A DNA stretch of 64,000 nt from Pseudomonas lalucatii (GTDB taxonomy: Bacteria > Pseudomonadota > Gammaproteobacteria > Pseudomonadales > Pseudomonadaceae), in contig NZ_JADPMV010000001.1 of NCBI RefSeq assembly GCF_018398425.1, positions 1,302,001-1,366,000 of the forward strand, read 5' to 3'. This document shows, piece after piece, positions 37,011 to 46,095 of the stretch. The notes under the pieces were generated by a model. The model was not told the DNA's origin and did no database searches. It saw nothing but the letters and a program-made list of their open reading frames with translations. Made by a program: the position numbers and the translations under genes. Numbering within the stretch: position 1 is the first letter of the stretch; every line of letters starts with the position of its first letter.

Positions 37011-38297
37011 ATGCACAATGCCGCCCTGCCCTTGCCCACGTTCGACGCTGGCGCCGCCAGCGCAGCCCCGCACGCGCCGCTCGCCGTGCCCATGCAGTTC
37101 ACCCGCTATCGCGGCCTGTCGCTGGGCAGCCATTTCCAGCCGATTTTCAGCATCGCCCACGGCCGCGCCGTGGGTTACGAAGGGCTGGTGCGGGCCCAGC
37201 ACGACGACGGCCGCCCGGAGTCGCCGGCGGCGCTGCTGGCCATGCCGCGCAATGGCCGGGAGTGCCTGGAGCTGGACCGCGCCTGCCGCACCCTGCACAT
37301 GCAGAACTTCGCCCGGCAGGCCAGCGGGCAAGCCTGGCTGTTCCTCAACCTGAACTCGCAGTACCTGGTCAGCGAGCGGCCGGACATCGGCTTTACGCGA
37401 GACCTGCTGCAGGCCAGCGGCGTCCCCGCGCATCGCCTGGTCATCGAGATCATCGAGAGCGAAGTCCGTGACCAGGCCCAGCTGAAGCGGTTCATCCGCC
37501 ATTTCCGGCAGCTCGGCTGCCTGATCGCGATAGACGACTTCGGCGCCGGCCACTCCAATTTCGACCGCATCTGGGACCTGCAGCCGGACATCGTCAAGAT
37601 CGACCGCCGCCTGATCCGGGATGCCGGCAACTCGCCCCGGGTCGAGCGCATCCTCAACGGCATCGTCAGCCTGCTCCACGAGGCGGGCAGCCTGGTCGTC
37701 GTCGAAGGGGTGGAAAGCGAGCCCGAGGCCCTGCTGGCCATCGCGGCCAACGCGGCCAACGCCGACATGGTCCAGGGCTTCTTCTTCGCCAGGCCACAGC
37801 CGCGCCTCGGCGACCCGCCGGGCGCTGCCGAGCGCTTCGCCAGCCTGTTGCGCGGCCGGCAGTGGCATGGCCTCGGGCGCAGTGCCGACCTGCAACACTA
37901 CGCGCGCGGCATCGAGGAGCTGTTCCGTCAGGCCCTGGCCGAGCTCGCCGAGCACCAGCAGTTCGCCCCGAGCTGCCGGGGTCTGCTCAACGATCCCCGC
38001 ACCGTCCGTTGCTACCTGCTCGACGAGGCGGGCTACCAGGTGTCGCCCAACGTCTACCCCCTGCATTACCAGCAGCGGCTGAACCTGCGCTTCGCACCGC
38101 TGCTGTGCGGCGACAGCGCCAACTGGTCGCACAAGCACTACCACTACCGGGCCATGCGACAGCCGGGGATCGTCCAGGTCAGCCGCCCCTACCTGTCGGT
38201 GGCGGATTCGCGTCTGTGCATCACCCTGTCGCAGACCGTCACGGTCGACGGCCTGCGCCATGTGTTCTGCTGCGACCTGGATTGGCAGGATCGGTAG
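37011..38297 (+). CDS. EAL-domain c-di-GMP phosphodiesterase
   Basis: A 428-residue protein. Residues about 30-265 form an EAL domain with the catalytic set intact: Glu57 (YEGLV, the EAL motif), Asn115 (NLN), Glu146 (EIIES), Asp175-Asp176 (DDFGAG), Lys196 (VKIDR), Glu232 (VEGVE) and Gln255. Residues about 280-425 form an extra C-terminal domain of the Cache/YkuI-C type (YHYRAMRQPGIVQVSRPYLS). It should hydrolyse c-di-GMP in the cytoplasm. It is third in the operon with the chemoreceptor and NIT-like genes. Confidence 0.87.
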   Translation: MHNAALPLPTFDAGAASAAPHAPLAVPMQFTRYRGLSLGSHFQPIFSIAHGRAVGYEGLVRAQHDDGRPESPAALLAMPRNGRECLELDRACRTLHMQNFARQASGQAWLFLNLNSQYLVSERPDIGFTRDLLQASGVPAHRLVIEIIESEVRDQAQLKRFIRHFRQLGCLIAIDDFGAGHSNFDRIWDLQPDIVKIDRRLIRDAGNSPRVERILNGIVSLLHEAGSLVVVEGVESEPEALLAIAANAANADMVQGFFFARPQPRLGDPPGAAERFASLLRGRQWHGLGRSADLQHYARGIEELFRQALAELAEHQQFAPSCRGLLNDPRTVRCYLLDEAGYQVSPNVYPLHYQQRLNLRFAPLLCGDSANWSHKHYHYRAMRQPGIVQVSRPYLSVADSRLCITLSQTVTVDGLRHVFCCDLDWQDR

Positions 38298-38375
38298 CGC
38301 CGCCCCGGCGGCTGGCGCGCCGGAGATCCGGGCGAAGCCGCAGCCCCGTCCGGCATCCAGTCGCCCCCGGCGAGA

Positions 38376-38582
38376 TCAGCGCCGGAACAGATTGACCAGC
38401 AGCGTCAGCACCAGGCTGACCAGCAGCATCGAGGTCAGCGGGATGAACACCCGGCCACGCGCCGACTCGATGCGGATATCGCCCGGCAGGCGGCCGAACC
38501 ACTGCAGCAGCCACGGCGCGAAATGCAGCGTGACGCCGAGCAGCAGCAGCGCCGCCCCGAACAGCATCAGCCAGCGCGCCAT
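38376..38582 (-). CDS. DUF2905 small membrane protein
   Basis: A 68-residue protein with two TM helices (about 3-24 and 46-66) separated by a loop with GRLPGDIRIE, the DUF2905 signature. Widespread, function unknown. It lies 9 bases after a HicA-like gene on the same strand. Confidence 0.8.
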   Translation of the reverse strand: MARWLMLFGAALLLLGVTLHFAPWLLQWFGRLPGDIRIESARGRVFIPLTSMLLVSLVLTLLVNLFRR

Positions 38583-38591
38583 CGCCCCAGC

Positions 38592-38879
38592 CTAGCCGGC
38601 GCGCCCGAACTTCTCGTCGTAGCCCGACGGGGTCATGCCGGCATTGGCCAGGCACTCGCGCAGGTGCTTGATCTCCTGCTTGCTGCACTCGTTGCCTTTG
38701 TGCGGGTGGTGCAGGACGAACTCGTAGCCGTTGAGGATCACCCGGAAGCGCGCGCCGAGGATCGGCTCGACCGTGGCCTCGAGGTGATGCAGCAGCGACT
38801 CGACCTCACGCCAGTGGATGTTGCTGCGCAGCGGATCCTCGAAGATCGAGTACAGGAGATTCTGGTGTTTGTGGCTCAT
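38592..38879 (-). CDS. HicA-like small protein
   Basis: A 95-residue protein of the HicA-like mRNA-interferase fold (IFEDPLRSNIHWREVESLLHHLEA, then FRVILNGYEFVLHHPHKGNE). His81-type active-site residues of HicA toxins have a counterpart in the HHPH motif. No HicB antitoxin is next to it, and this longer group is common in gammaproteobacteria without a partner, so toxicity is doubtful. GAGGAGG precedes the ATG. Confidence 0.65.
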   Translation of the reverse strand: MSHKHQNLLYSIFEDPLRSNIHWREVESLLHHLEATVEPILGARFRVILNGYEFVLHHPHKGNECSKQEIKHLRECLANAGMTPSGYDEKFGRAG

Positions 38880-38969
38880 CGCGCGACCTCCTCTCGACTG
38901 CCCTCTTACCTCAAGGATAGCGAACCGCGTCTGGCGCCCCGCTCAGCCCCGGGGCGGCGGGCCCGGGGC

Positions 38970-39221
38970 CTAGTGGAACAGCGGTTTGCCGTGATCCAGG
39001 GCCTGGTCCACCAGCCACTTGCCGTGGGCGATCGAGGCGCGCTGGGCGCTCTCCAGCTCGGCGAGATAGAGGCTGTCCACCGGCAGGGTCAGGCGCTTGG
39101 TGGTTCGCCCATCCGGCGTGGTGATATGGCAGCCACCGGCCCAGGGCGTGGGGATACCCGGGTGTTCCACGACATCCGCGACTATGGTGTGGTCGCGATG
39201 GACGCATTGCATGGTGCTCAT
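38970..39221 (-). CDS. conserved small hypothetical protein
   Basis: An 83-residue soluble protein (STMQCVHRDHTIVADVVEHPG, DGRTTKRLTLPVDSLYLAELESAQ). I do not recognise a named family. The ATG at 39221 has GAGAGG upstream; a 44-codon longer frame has no support. It stands alone between the HicA-like and ZapE-like genes. Confidence 0.6.
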   Translation of the reverse strand: MSTMQCVHRDHTIVADVVEHPGIPTPWAGGCHITTPDGRTTKRLTLPVDSLYLAELESAQRASIAHGKWLVDQALDHGKPLFH

Positions 39222-39419
39222 GAGACCTACCTCTCTGTTGAAATGCCGCCGGGTCGACGCCGCCCTCTGCGTTCGACTCCGACCCACTCGGCCGACGTGG
39301 ATGTTCCAACTATAGAGCAGCAACTGGTGCGGTCTGCTTCCTCTGCCTGTCAAGGATATAACACAGGAACTCCGGGACGCCGTCCTCGCCGACGAAGCAC
39401 GGCGCCCCCACGGCCGGTC

Positions 39420-40577
39420 CTAGGGGGCGGCCACGAAGCGCTGCAGCTGCATCTCCTGCAGCCGGCTCAGGGTGCGGCGGAACGGAAACTCCAGGTAGCC
39501 CTGGGTGTAGAGCTGCGCCAGGGGCACCTGGGCCTCCAGGTAGAGCGGGATGCGGCGGTCGTAACACTCGTCCACCAGGGCGATGAAGCGCCGTACGCCG
39601 TCGTCGTGCCGGGACAGCTCCGGCAACTGGCGCTCGCCGGCCTGCACCCGCTCCACCCCGTCCTCGGTTCCGCGGGCGATGTAGGCCGGCCGCTGCCGGG
39701 CGCCGAGCTTCGGCACCTCGCCGAGCAGGATGCTGGAGAAACGGTCGCACAGGACGATGAAGTCGAGGGCCGCCAGCGGCTGCTCGCACAGGTCGGCATA
39801 GCGGCACCAGAGCACGCGCTCGCCCTGGCGCACCGGCGCGACGCGGCGATGGCCCAGGGCGATGGGCTGGTCGCTGAACGCCCGAGCGCCGTTCAGCTCC
39901 GCGAAGACTCCGGCCAGGGCGCTTGGCCGACCGGGCTCGGCGACCCAGTAGCGCGGCTGCGCCACGCCGGGGTGCAGACGGTGGTCCTGGCCGCCGTCGA
40001 CGCCGACCACCTGCATATGCCGCCCGATGGCCGCCACCGCCGGGAGGAAACGCTGACGATTGAACCCCTCGGCGTACAGCTGCTCGGGCGCCTGGTTGGA
40101 GGTGGCAACCAGCACCACGCCCTGCTCGAACATCGCCTGCAGCAGCCGGCCGAGGATGATCGCATCGCCGATGTCGCTGACGAACAGCTCGTCGAAGCAC
40201 AGCACCCGCACCTCGGCGCCCAGCTCACGGGCCAGCGCCTGCAGCGGGTCGGCGGTGCCGCTCAGCTGGAACAGGCGGCGATGCACCCAGGCCATGAAGT
40301 GGTGGAAGTGCTGGCGGCGCGCCGGTACCCGCAGGCTGCGGTAGAAACTGTCCATCAGCCAGGTCTTGCCGCGCCCCACCGGCCCCCAGAGGTAGACCCC
40401 GTCCACCGCCGTACCGCCCCCGCTGGTCCGGTGCAGGGCCTCATGACAGCGCTGCAGGCCCTGCACGGCCTGCCATTGATCCTGATCGAAGGCGAAGCCG
40501 CCCTGCTCGACGGCCTGCCGGTAGGCCGCCTCCGGCGCCAGGCCAGCCTTCGCCCGAGCGGACAGGCTAGTCGGCAC
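39420..40577 (-). CDS. AFG1/ZapE-family ATPase
   Basis: A 385-residue P-loop ATPase. Walker A is GPVGRGKT (65-72), Walker B is VLCFDELFVSD, and GATSNQAPEQLYAEG-like sensor residues follow. It matches the AFG1 (ZapE) family, whose E. coli member (375 residues) acts on FtsZ rings. Pseudomonas has its main zapE elsewhere near the sspA/petABC region, so this is probably a second copy with a different role. It starts with GTG and overlaps the upstream AraC gene by 11 bases. Confidence 0.8.
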   Translation of the reverse strand: MPTSLSARAKAGLAPEAAYRQAVEQGGFAFDQDQWQAVQGLQRCHEALHRTSGGGTAVDGVYLWGPVGRGKTWLMDSFYRSLRVPARRQHFHHFMAWVHRRLFQLSGTADPLQALARELGAEVRVLCFDELFVSDIGDAIILGRLLQAMFEQGVVLVATSNQAPEQLYAEGFNRQRFLPAVAAIGRHMQVVGVDGGQDHRLHPGVAQPRYWVAEPGRPSALAGVFAELNGARAFSDQPIALGHRRVAPVRQGERVLWCRYADLCEQPLAALDFIVLCDRFSSILLGEVPKLGARQRPAYIARGTEDGVERVQAGERQLPELSRHDDGVRRFIALVDECYDRRIPLYLEAQVPLAQLYTQGYLEFPFRRTLSRLQEMQLQRFVAAP

Positions 40578-41319
40578 CGCGCAGGCGCTTGGGGGTCAGA
40601 CCGAGGTAACGACGCATGGCCGTGGTCAGGGCGCTCTGGCTGGAAAAACCGCACTCCTCGGCGATGCGGATCAGCGGCAGGGGACTCTCGCGCAGCAAGC
40701 GTGCGGCACGATCCAGGCGCGTCTTGAGCAGGTACTGATGCGGCGTCAGGCCGACGCTGTCCTTGAACTGGGCATGGAAATGGCTGGGGCTGAGGCAGGC
40801 GACCTGGGCCAACTCTGCGACGCTGATGCGCCGCACCAGATGCTCGCCGATATAGGCATCCAGCCGTTCCAGGTCCAGCGGCCCCCGGGGGCGTGCCTGG
40901 CGCTCGCCGAACAGGCGCAGGTGCAGGGCCCGCAGCAGCACGCCGCCGAGGGCCCGGGCCAGCATCGGGTCGCTGCCGTAGCGCTCCAGTTCGGCGCCGG
41001 CGTAGCTCAGCAGGTTCTGGAAGTCGGCATCCAGCTGCGGGTAGCGCGGGGTCTCGAACAGATGGGTGAGCAGTTCGAGGTCCTCGCTGGGGGTATCCAG
41101 CTCGTCCAGGTCGAGGATCAGCATGCGATTGTCGCCCACGCCGGCGAACTGGTGATCGGCGTCGCCCGGCACCAGGCAGGCCCGCATCCGGCACACCTCG
41201 CCGCCCCGGCCGTTGACCTCGAACTCGGCACGCCCGGACAGCGACAGCACCAGCTGGTGGTGGTCGTGGGTATGCTCGTGGGCTTGGTCGTCCAGGCGAA
41301 TCAGGCGGGCTTTGAGCAT
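40567..41319 (-). CDS. pruR: AraC-family regulator, likely PruR
   Basis: A 250-residue regulator: an N-terminal cupin (HEHTHDHHQLVLSLSGRAEFEVNG) and a C-terminal double helix-turn-helix (ISVAELAQVACLSPSHFHAQFKDSVG; IRIAEECGFSSQSALTTAMRRYLG). In P. aeruginosa the AraC activator of proline use, pruR, lies between asrA (lon2) and putA. Here this gene lies between lon2 and putA too, and putA lacks its own DNA-binding domain, so PruR is the best reading. It overlaps the ATPase gene by 11 bases. Confidence 0.65.
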   Translation of the reverse strand: MLKARLIRLDDQAHEHTHDHHQLVLSLSGRAEFEVNGRGGEVCRMRACLVPGDADHQFAGVGDNRMLILDLDELDTPSEDLELLTHLFETPRYPQLDADFQNLLSYAGAELERYGSDPMLARALGGVLLRALHLRLFGERQARPRGPLDLERLDAYIGEHLVRRISVAELAQVACLSPSHFHAQFKDSVGLTPHQYLLKTRLDRAARLLRESPLPLIRIAEECGFSSQSALTTAMRRYLGLTPKRLRGAD

Positions 41320-41577
41320 TGCGGCGGCAATTCCGGACGGTAAATGCGGAACTTTACCCAGTTCCGGCCCTCGCCGTCAGCCCCGCACGACCAGTGGCCT
41401 GCGGCCATGTCGGCGAACTGCACCAAAACCGCCGCCCGCGCCAGCGCTCGCCCAAAGATGGCGCACGAGCGCTCGCCCGGCGCCCGCCGGGGCCCGTGCC
41501 GCTGCACCTGCCGAGTGCCTGGCAGGAAAGTTGCTGCAAGGGTGTGCATACCTTCCCACGCCCCGAGAAGCCGCCCC

Positions 41578-42270
41578 ATGCAACTCAGCATCGCCCTGAT
41601 CCTGGCACTGGCACTGGTTCTGCTCGGCCAGTGCCTCAGCCGCCACGCCGCCCGTCGGCACCAGCTGCGCCTGCGCCGGCTGCACAGCGCCACGCTGCAA
41701 CGCAGCCTGGAGCTGCTGCAGACCCTGCAGCAGCACCGCGGTCTCGGCGCCCAACAGGACATCGCCAGCACCAGCCAGCGCAACGCCCTGGCCCGCCGTA
41801 TCGACCAGCTCTGGCTGAACTGGCCCGGGCCGAGCCTACAGCTGCCACCCTTGCAGCAGGACTGGCCGCAACTGCGGCGCAAGCCCGCCGACTTCGCCGC
41901 CCACTGCCAGATGATCGAGGCGTTGCTCGGCGTCATCGAACAGCTCGAAGACCGCCTGTGCCTGGAGACTGACCCGCCGCTGCGTGGCCTCGGCCAGGCC
42001 TGCCGCGTGCTGGAGGACCTCGCCCGCCTGCGCGGTCTGGCCATGCGCGCCGCCAACTACCGGCGCTGCCCCGGCGGCCTGCAGGTGCAGCTGCGCTCCC
42101 TGTGCCAGCGCCTCGCCGAACCGGGCCACGGCGAGCCGCTGCACGGCCTGCTGCGACGACTGGAACGGGAGCTGATCGAGGCGCCCCAGGCACGGCTGAG
42201 CCCAAGCGACTGCTTCGCCCTGCTCACCCCTTTGATCGACGCCGGCTGGCGAGACCTGCCCGGCCGCTGA
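41578..42270 (+). CDS. second NIT-like membrane-anchored protein
   Basis: A 230-residue protein with one N-terminal TM segment (about 3-20) and a helical domain with LQTLQQHRGLGAQQD, matching the QRHRGLS motif of the protein at 36140-37000. No output domain. The two look like diverged paralogues 4.6 kb apart. It is divergent from the PruR-like gene. GAGAAG precedes the ATG at 41578; the longer frame is not used. Confidence 0.6.
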   Translation: MQLSIALILALALVLLGQCLSRHAARRHQLRLRRLHSATLQRSLELLQTLQQHRGLGAQQDIASTSQRNALARRIDQLWLNWPGPSLQLPPLQQDWPQLRRKPADFAAHCQMIEALLGVIEQLEDRLCLETDPPLRGLGQACRVLEDLARLRGLAMRAANYRRCPGGLQVQLRSLCQRLAEPGHGEPLHGLLRRLERELIEAPQARLSPSDCFALLTPLIDAGWRDLPGR

Positions 42271-42388
42271 TGCGCCGTGGGCGACACGCCCGCCCCATCG
42301 CGTTCGATGCCCCCAGCGAACTGCCGAGCGATTGAAATACGCCGCGCACCGCCCCATGTAGCAGTCAACGTGCTACAGCAGGTGCCGC

Positions 42389-44788
42389 ATGAACGACCCC
42401 GAAGACATCGAAATCGTCGCCGAGCCGGAGCAACAGGCTCCCACCAGCCACAGCCTGGCGCTGCCCGACCAGCAGCTGCCGGACAAGCTGTATGTGATCC
42501 CGATCCACAACCGACCGCTCTTCCCCGCCCAGGTATTGCCGGTGATCGTCAACCCGCAGCCCTGGGGCAAGACCCTGGAACGGGTGTCGAACACCGCGCA
42601 CAAGTGCCTGGCGCTGTTCTACCTGGACAGTCCGCCGGGCGACGCCGCGGCCTTCGACCCCAACAGCCTGCCCGAGCACGGCACCCTGGTGCGCGTACAC
42701 CACGCCACCGAGGAAGGCGGCAAGCTGCAGTTCGTCGCCCAGGGCCTGACCCGCGTGCGCATCCGCGGCTGGCTCAGCCGCAAGCCCCCCTACCTGGTGG
42801 AAGTCGACTACCCGAAGAGCCCGCTCGACCCGCGCGACGAGGTCAAGGCCTATGGCATGGCGCTGATCAATGCGATCAAGGAGCTGCTGCCGCTCAACCC
42901 GCTGTACAGCGAGGAGCTGAAGAATTACCTGAACCGTTTCAGTCCCAACGATCCCTCGCCGCTGACCGACTTCGCCGCCGCGCTGACCAGCGCCCCCGGG
43001 GCCGAGTTGCAGGAAGTGCTGGATACCGTGCCGATGCTCAAGCGCATGGAGAAGGTGCTGCCGCTGCTGCGCAAGGAAGTGGAGGTCGGCCGCCTGCAGA
43101 AGGAGCTGTCCGCCGAGGTCAACCGCAAGATCGGCGAGCGCCAGCGCGAGTTCTTCCTCAAGGAACAGCTGAAGATCATCCAGCAGGAACTGGGCCTGAG
43201 CAAGGACGACCGCAGCGCCGACCTCGAGCAGTTCCGGCAGCGCCTGGAGGGCAAGGTGCTGCCCGAGCAGGCGCGCAAGCGCATCGACGAGGAGCTGAAC
43301 AAGCTGTCGATCCTCGAGACCGGCTCGCCCGAGTACGCGGTGACCCGCAACTACCTGGACTGGGCCAGCGCCCTGCCGTGGGGGGTCTACGGCCAGGACA
43401 AACTCGACCTCAAGCACGCCTGCAAGGTGCTCGATACGCACCACGCCGGCATGGACGACATCAAGTCGCGGATCACCGAGTTCCTCGCCGTCGGCGCCTT
43501 CAAGGGCGAGATCGCCGGCAGCATCGTGCTGTTGGTCGGTCCGCCGGGCGTGGGCAAGACCAGCATCGGCAAGTCCATCGCCGAATCCCTCGGCCGGCCC
43601 TTCTACCGTTTCAGCGTCGGCGGCATGCGCGACGAGGCGGAGATCAAGGGCCACCGCCGCACCTATATCGGCGCCCTGCCCGGCAAGCTGGTGCAGGCGC
43701 TCAAGGAGGTCGAGGTGATGAACCCGGTGATCATGCTCGACGAGATCGACAAGCTCGGCGCCAGCTACCAGGGCGACCCGGCCTCGGCCCTGCTGGAGAC
43801 CCTCGATCCGGAGCAGAACGTCGAGTTCCTCGATCACTACCTGGACCTGCGCCTGGACCTGTCCAAGGTGCTGTTCGTCTGCACCGCCAACACCCTCGAC
43901 TCGATCCCCGGACCGCTGCTCGACCGCATGGAGGTGATCCGCCTGTCCGGCTACATCACCGAGGAGAAGCTGGCCATCGCCAAGCGCCACCTGTGGCCCA
44001 AGCAGCTGGCCAAGGCCGGCGTGGCCAGGCAGCGCCTGTCGATCAGCGACGCCGCCCTGCGCGCCCTGATCGAGGGCTACGCCCGCGAGGCCGGGGTGCG
44101 CCAGCTGGAGAAGCAGCTCGGCAAGCTGGTGCGCAAGGCCGTGGTCAAGCTCCTCGATGCCCCCGAGCGCGCGGTGAAGATCGGCGCCAAGGACCTGGAG
44201 GCCTACCTGGGCATGCCGGTGTTCCGCAGCGAGCAGGTTTTGTCCGGCATCGGCGTGATCACCGGCCTGGCCTGGACCAGCATGGGCGGCGCCACCCTGC
44301 CAATCGAGGCGACCCGCATCCACACCCTCACTCGCGGCTTCAAGCTCACCGGCCAGCTCGGCGAGGTGATGAAGGAGTCGGCGGAGATCGCCTACAGCTA
44401 CGTCAGCTCGCAGCTGAAGAAATACGGCGACGAAGCGGGCTTCTTCGACCAGGCCTTCGTCCACCTGCATGTGCCCGAGGGCGCCACGCCCAAGGACGGC
44501 CCCAGCGCCGGCATCAGCATGGCCAGCGCGCTGCTGTCGCTGGCACGCAACCAGGCGCCGAAGAAGGGCGTGGCCATGACCGGCGAGCTGACCCTCACCG
44601 GCCAGGTCCTGGCCATCGGCGGCGTACGCGAGAAGGTCATCGCCGCCCGCCGCCAGCGGCTCAACGAGCTGATCCTGCCGGAAGCCAACCGTGGCTCCTA
44701 CGAGGAACTGCCCGACTACCTCAAGGCCGGGCTGACCGTGCACTTCGCCAGGCGCTTCGCCGACGTGGCCAAGGTGCTGTTCGCCTGA
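42389..44788 (+). CDS. lon2: second Lon protease (AsrA-like)
   Basis: A 799-residue ATP-dependent serine protease. The N-terminal LON domain begins IPIHNRPLFPAQVLPV, the AAA+ module has GPPGVGKTS and VIMLDEIDKLG, and the protease domain carries Ser706 (DGPSAG) and Lys749 (VREKVIAA), 43 residues apart as in E. coli Lon. It is the Pseudomonas paralogue known as AsrA (PA0779), which affects the heat-shock response and aminoglycoside tolerance. Followed by the icp gene, as in P. aeruginosa. Confidence 0.93.
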   Translation: MNDPEDIEIVAEPEQQAPTSHSLALPDQQLPDKLYVIPIHNRPLFPAQVLPVIVNPQPWGKTLERVSNTAHKCLALFYLDSPPGDAAAFDPNSLPEHGTLVRVHHATEEGGKLQFVAQGLTRVRIRGWLSRKPPYLVEVDYPKSPLDPRDEVKAYGMALINAIKELLPLNPLYSEELKNYLNRFSPNDPSPLTDFAAALTSAPGAELQEVLDTVPMLKRMEKVLPLLRKEVEVGRLQKELSAEVNRKIGERQREFFLKEQLKIIQQELGLSKDDRSADLEQFRQRLEGKVLPEQARKRIDEELNKLSILETGSPEYAVTRNYLDWASALPWGVYGQDKLDLKHACKVLDTHHAGMDDIKSRITEFLAVGAFKGEIAGSIVLLVGPPGVGKTSIGKSIAESLGRPFYRFSVGGMRDEAEIKGHRRTYIGALPGKLVQALKEVEVMNPVIMLDEIDKLGASYQGDPASALLETLDPEQNVEFLDHYLDLRLDLSKVLFVCTANTLDSIPGPLLDRMEVIRLSGYITEEKLAIAKRHLWPKQLAKAGVARQRLSISDAALRALIEGYAREAGVRQLEKQLGKLVRKAVVKLLDAPERAVKIGAKDLEAYLGMPVFRSEQVLSGIGVITGLAWTSMGGATLPIEATRIHTLTRGFKLTGQLGEVMKESAEIAYSYVSSQLKKYGDEAGFFDQAFVHLHVPEGATPKDGPSAGISMASALLSLARNQAPKKGVAMTGELTLTGQVLAIGGVREKVIAARRQRLNELILPEANRGSYEELPDYLKAGLTVHFARRFADVAKVLFA

Positions 44789-44877
44789 CCCCGGCTCCGG
44801 CGAGCGCCGCGCCGGGTTCCGCCCGGCGTCGCTCTGCGGCTATGCTGGCAGGCGTTCGCCGATCACTGGAGCCCGTC

Positions 44878-45270
44878 ATGTTCAACGCCCACCGCCTGTT
44901 GCTGCCCCTCGGCCTCGCCCTGCTGAGCGCCTGCGCCTACCAGCCTGGCAGCCTGACCGTGCAGAAGCAGAGCCAGTGCCCGCTGCGCCTGCACAGCGGC
45001 CAGCAGCTGGTGCTGATTCTGCCCAGCAACCCGACCACGGGCTTCCGCTGGGTGGTCCGCGACAGCGCCGCCGCCGTCCTCGCCAGCCAGGGCCCGGAGG
45101 TCTACAGCAACCCCGAGGACGCCGGCCTGGTCGGCAGCGCCGGGCAGTCGACCTGGCTGTTCAACGCCAGGCAGGCCGGCGAAGGCCGCCTGCTGCTGAC
45201 CTACCAGCGCCCCTGGGAGGTCGAAGTGGCGCCGGCGAAGAGCTTCGACTGCGCCATCAGCGTCAAATAG
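44878..45270 (+). CDS. icp: chagasin-family cysteine-protease inhibitor, lipoprotein
   Basis: A 130-residue lipoprotein (lipobox LSAC, Cys19) of the ICP/chagasin family. The three inhibitory loops can be read: NPTTGFRW, the Gly-rich VGSAGQSTWLF segment and RPWEVE. It inhibits papain-like cysteine proteases from the envelope. P. aeruginosa has its ICP (PA0778) next to asrA, as here. GGAG precedes the ATG at 44878. Confidence 0.88.
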   Translation: MFNAHRLLLPLGLALLSACAYQPGSLTVQKQSQCPLRLHSGQQLVLILPSNPTTGFRWVVRDSAAAVLASQGPEVYSNPEDAGLVGSAGQSTWLFNARQAGEGRLLLTYQRPWEVEVAPAKSFDCAISVK

Positions 45271-45420
45271 GTTTCCCTCGCTCCAGCTCCCACAACGGAC
45301 GGCGCTCAGGCAGCTGCCGAGGCTGCCCGCCGACCGTGCCAATCCCCTGGATTAGAGGCCCAGCCCAGGCCTCCCCGGCCAGCCGACCAGGCCCTGGATG
45401 GCGGCCGACAACTGCAGATT

Positions 45421-45443
45421 CGCCGCGCCACAAGCCCGCGGCG
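45421..45443. repeat. short perfect hairpin
   Basis: CGCCGCG (45421-45427) and CGCGGCG (45437-45443) pair around CCACAAGCC. The loop core resembles that of the hairpin at 27056-27086. It lies 80 bases upstream of the next gene. Confidence 0.4.
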
Positions 45444-45522
45444 TGCAGCAGAAAAAACGGCGAAGCGCGGCCAGATCGACTATACGGAATAGAACACGGA
45501 TCTAACTTCTGGGAGAGACGAC

Positions 45523-46095
45523 ATGAAGGTCGACTGGCGTGAAGTTGCAGTGATCGTGAGCCTGGTGTTCCTGCACGGCTGCAGCAGCCTGCTACCCAGC
45601 GAGCGTGTCGAAGTGCAGTCGCCGTTCGGCGACTACCTGGATGCGGAAATCCGCTATTCCCAGGCCATACCCGGCCGTACCAGCCGCTCGGAGCTGTTCT
45701 CCCTGGGCTTCGACCCGCTGGCCGAGGGTAACGGCAAGATGCTCTCGTTCATCGATGTGCGCCTGATGTTCGTGCAGCCGAATGTCCCCATCGACTACCT
45801 GCCGGACGGCCTGATGGAGTGCCTGGAGGCCAAGGACCGCTGCGTCGGCTACGCCTTCGAGTTCAACAAGACCGACACCCAGCGGGTCGGCAGCTTCTGG
45901 GCCGACGTGTTCAACTTCCGCAAGCAGCGCGAGCTGCAGGGCTGGACCTTCCGCGCGGTGTTCGTGCTGGTCGACGACAAGCTGGTGCACAAGGTCAGCA
46001 ACGGCGAGCCGAACATTCGCCACTTCGAGGTCAAGCGCAACCCGCTGGGTCCCCTGCAGGGCGCCGGCGAGTTCTTCTCCGACCAGCTGAAGTGA
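45523..46095 (+). CDS. predicted lipoprotein, unknown function
   Basis: A 190-residue protein with a lipoprotein signal (lipobox LHGC, Cys20). The mature domain (GRTSRSELFSLGFDPLAEGNGKMLSFIDVR) is conserved in Pseudomonas as far as I can tell but unnamed; the SRSELFSLGF segment recalls small outer-membrane lipoproteins of the SmpA/OmlA type, weakly. GGGAGAG precedes the ATG. No operon partner. Confidence 0.65.
   Translation: MKVDWREVAVIVSLVFLHGCSSLLPSERVEVQSPFGDYLDAEIRYSQAIPGRTSRSELFSLGFDPLAEGNGKMLSFIDVRLMFVQPNVPIDYLPDGLMECLEAKDRCVGYAFEFNKTDTQRVGSFWADVFNFRKQRELQGWTFRAVFVLVDDKLVHKVSNGEPNIRHFEVKRNPLGPLQGAGEFFSDQLK

Noticed and set aside
42365..44743. 792-codon minus-strand open frame opposite lon2
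   Set aside because: The plus-strand Lon protease is unmistakable; the antisense frame has no domain and is a GC-content artefact.
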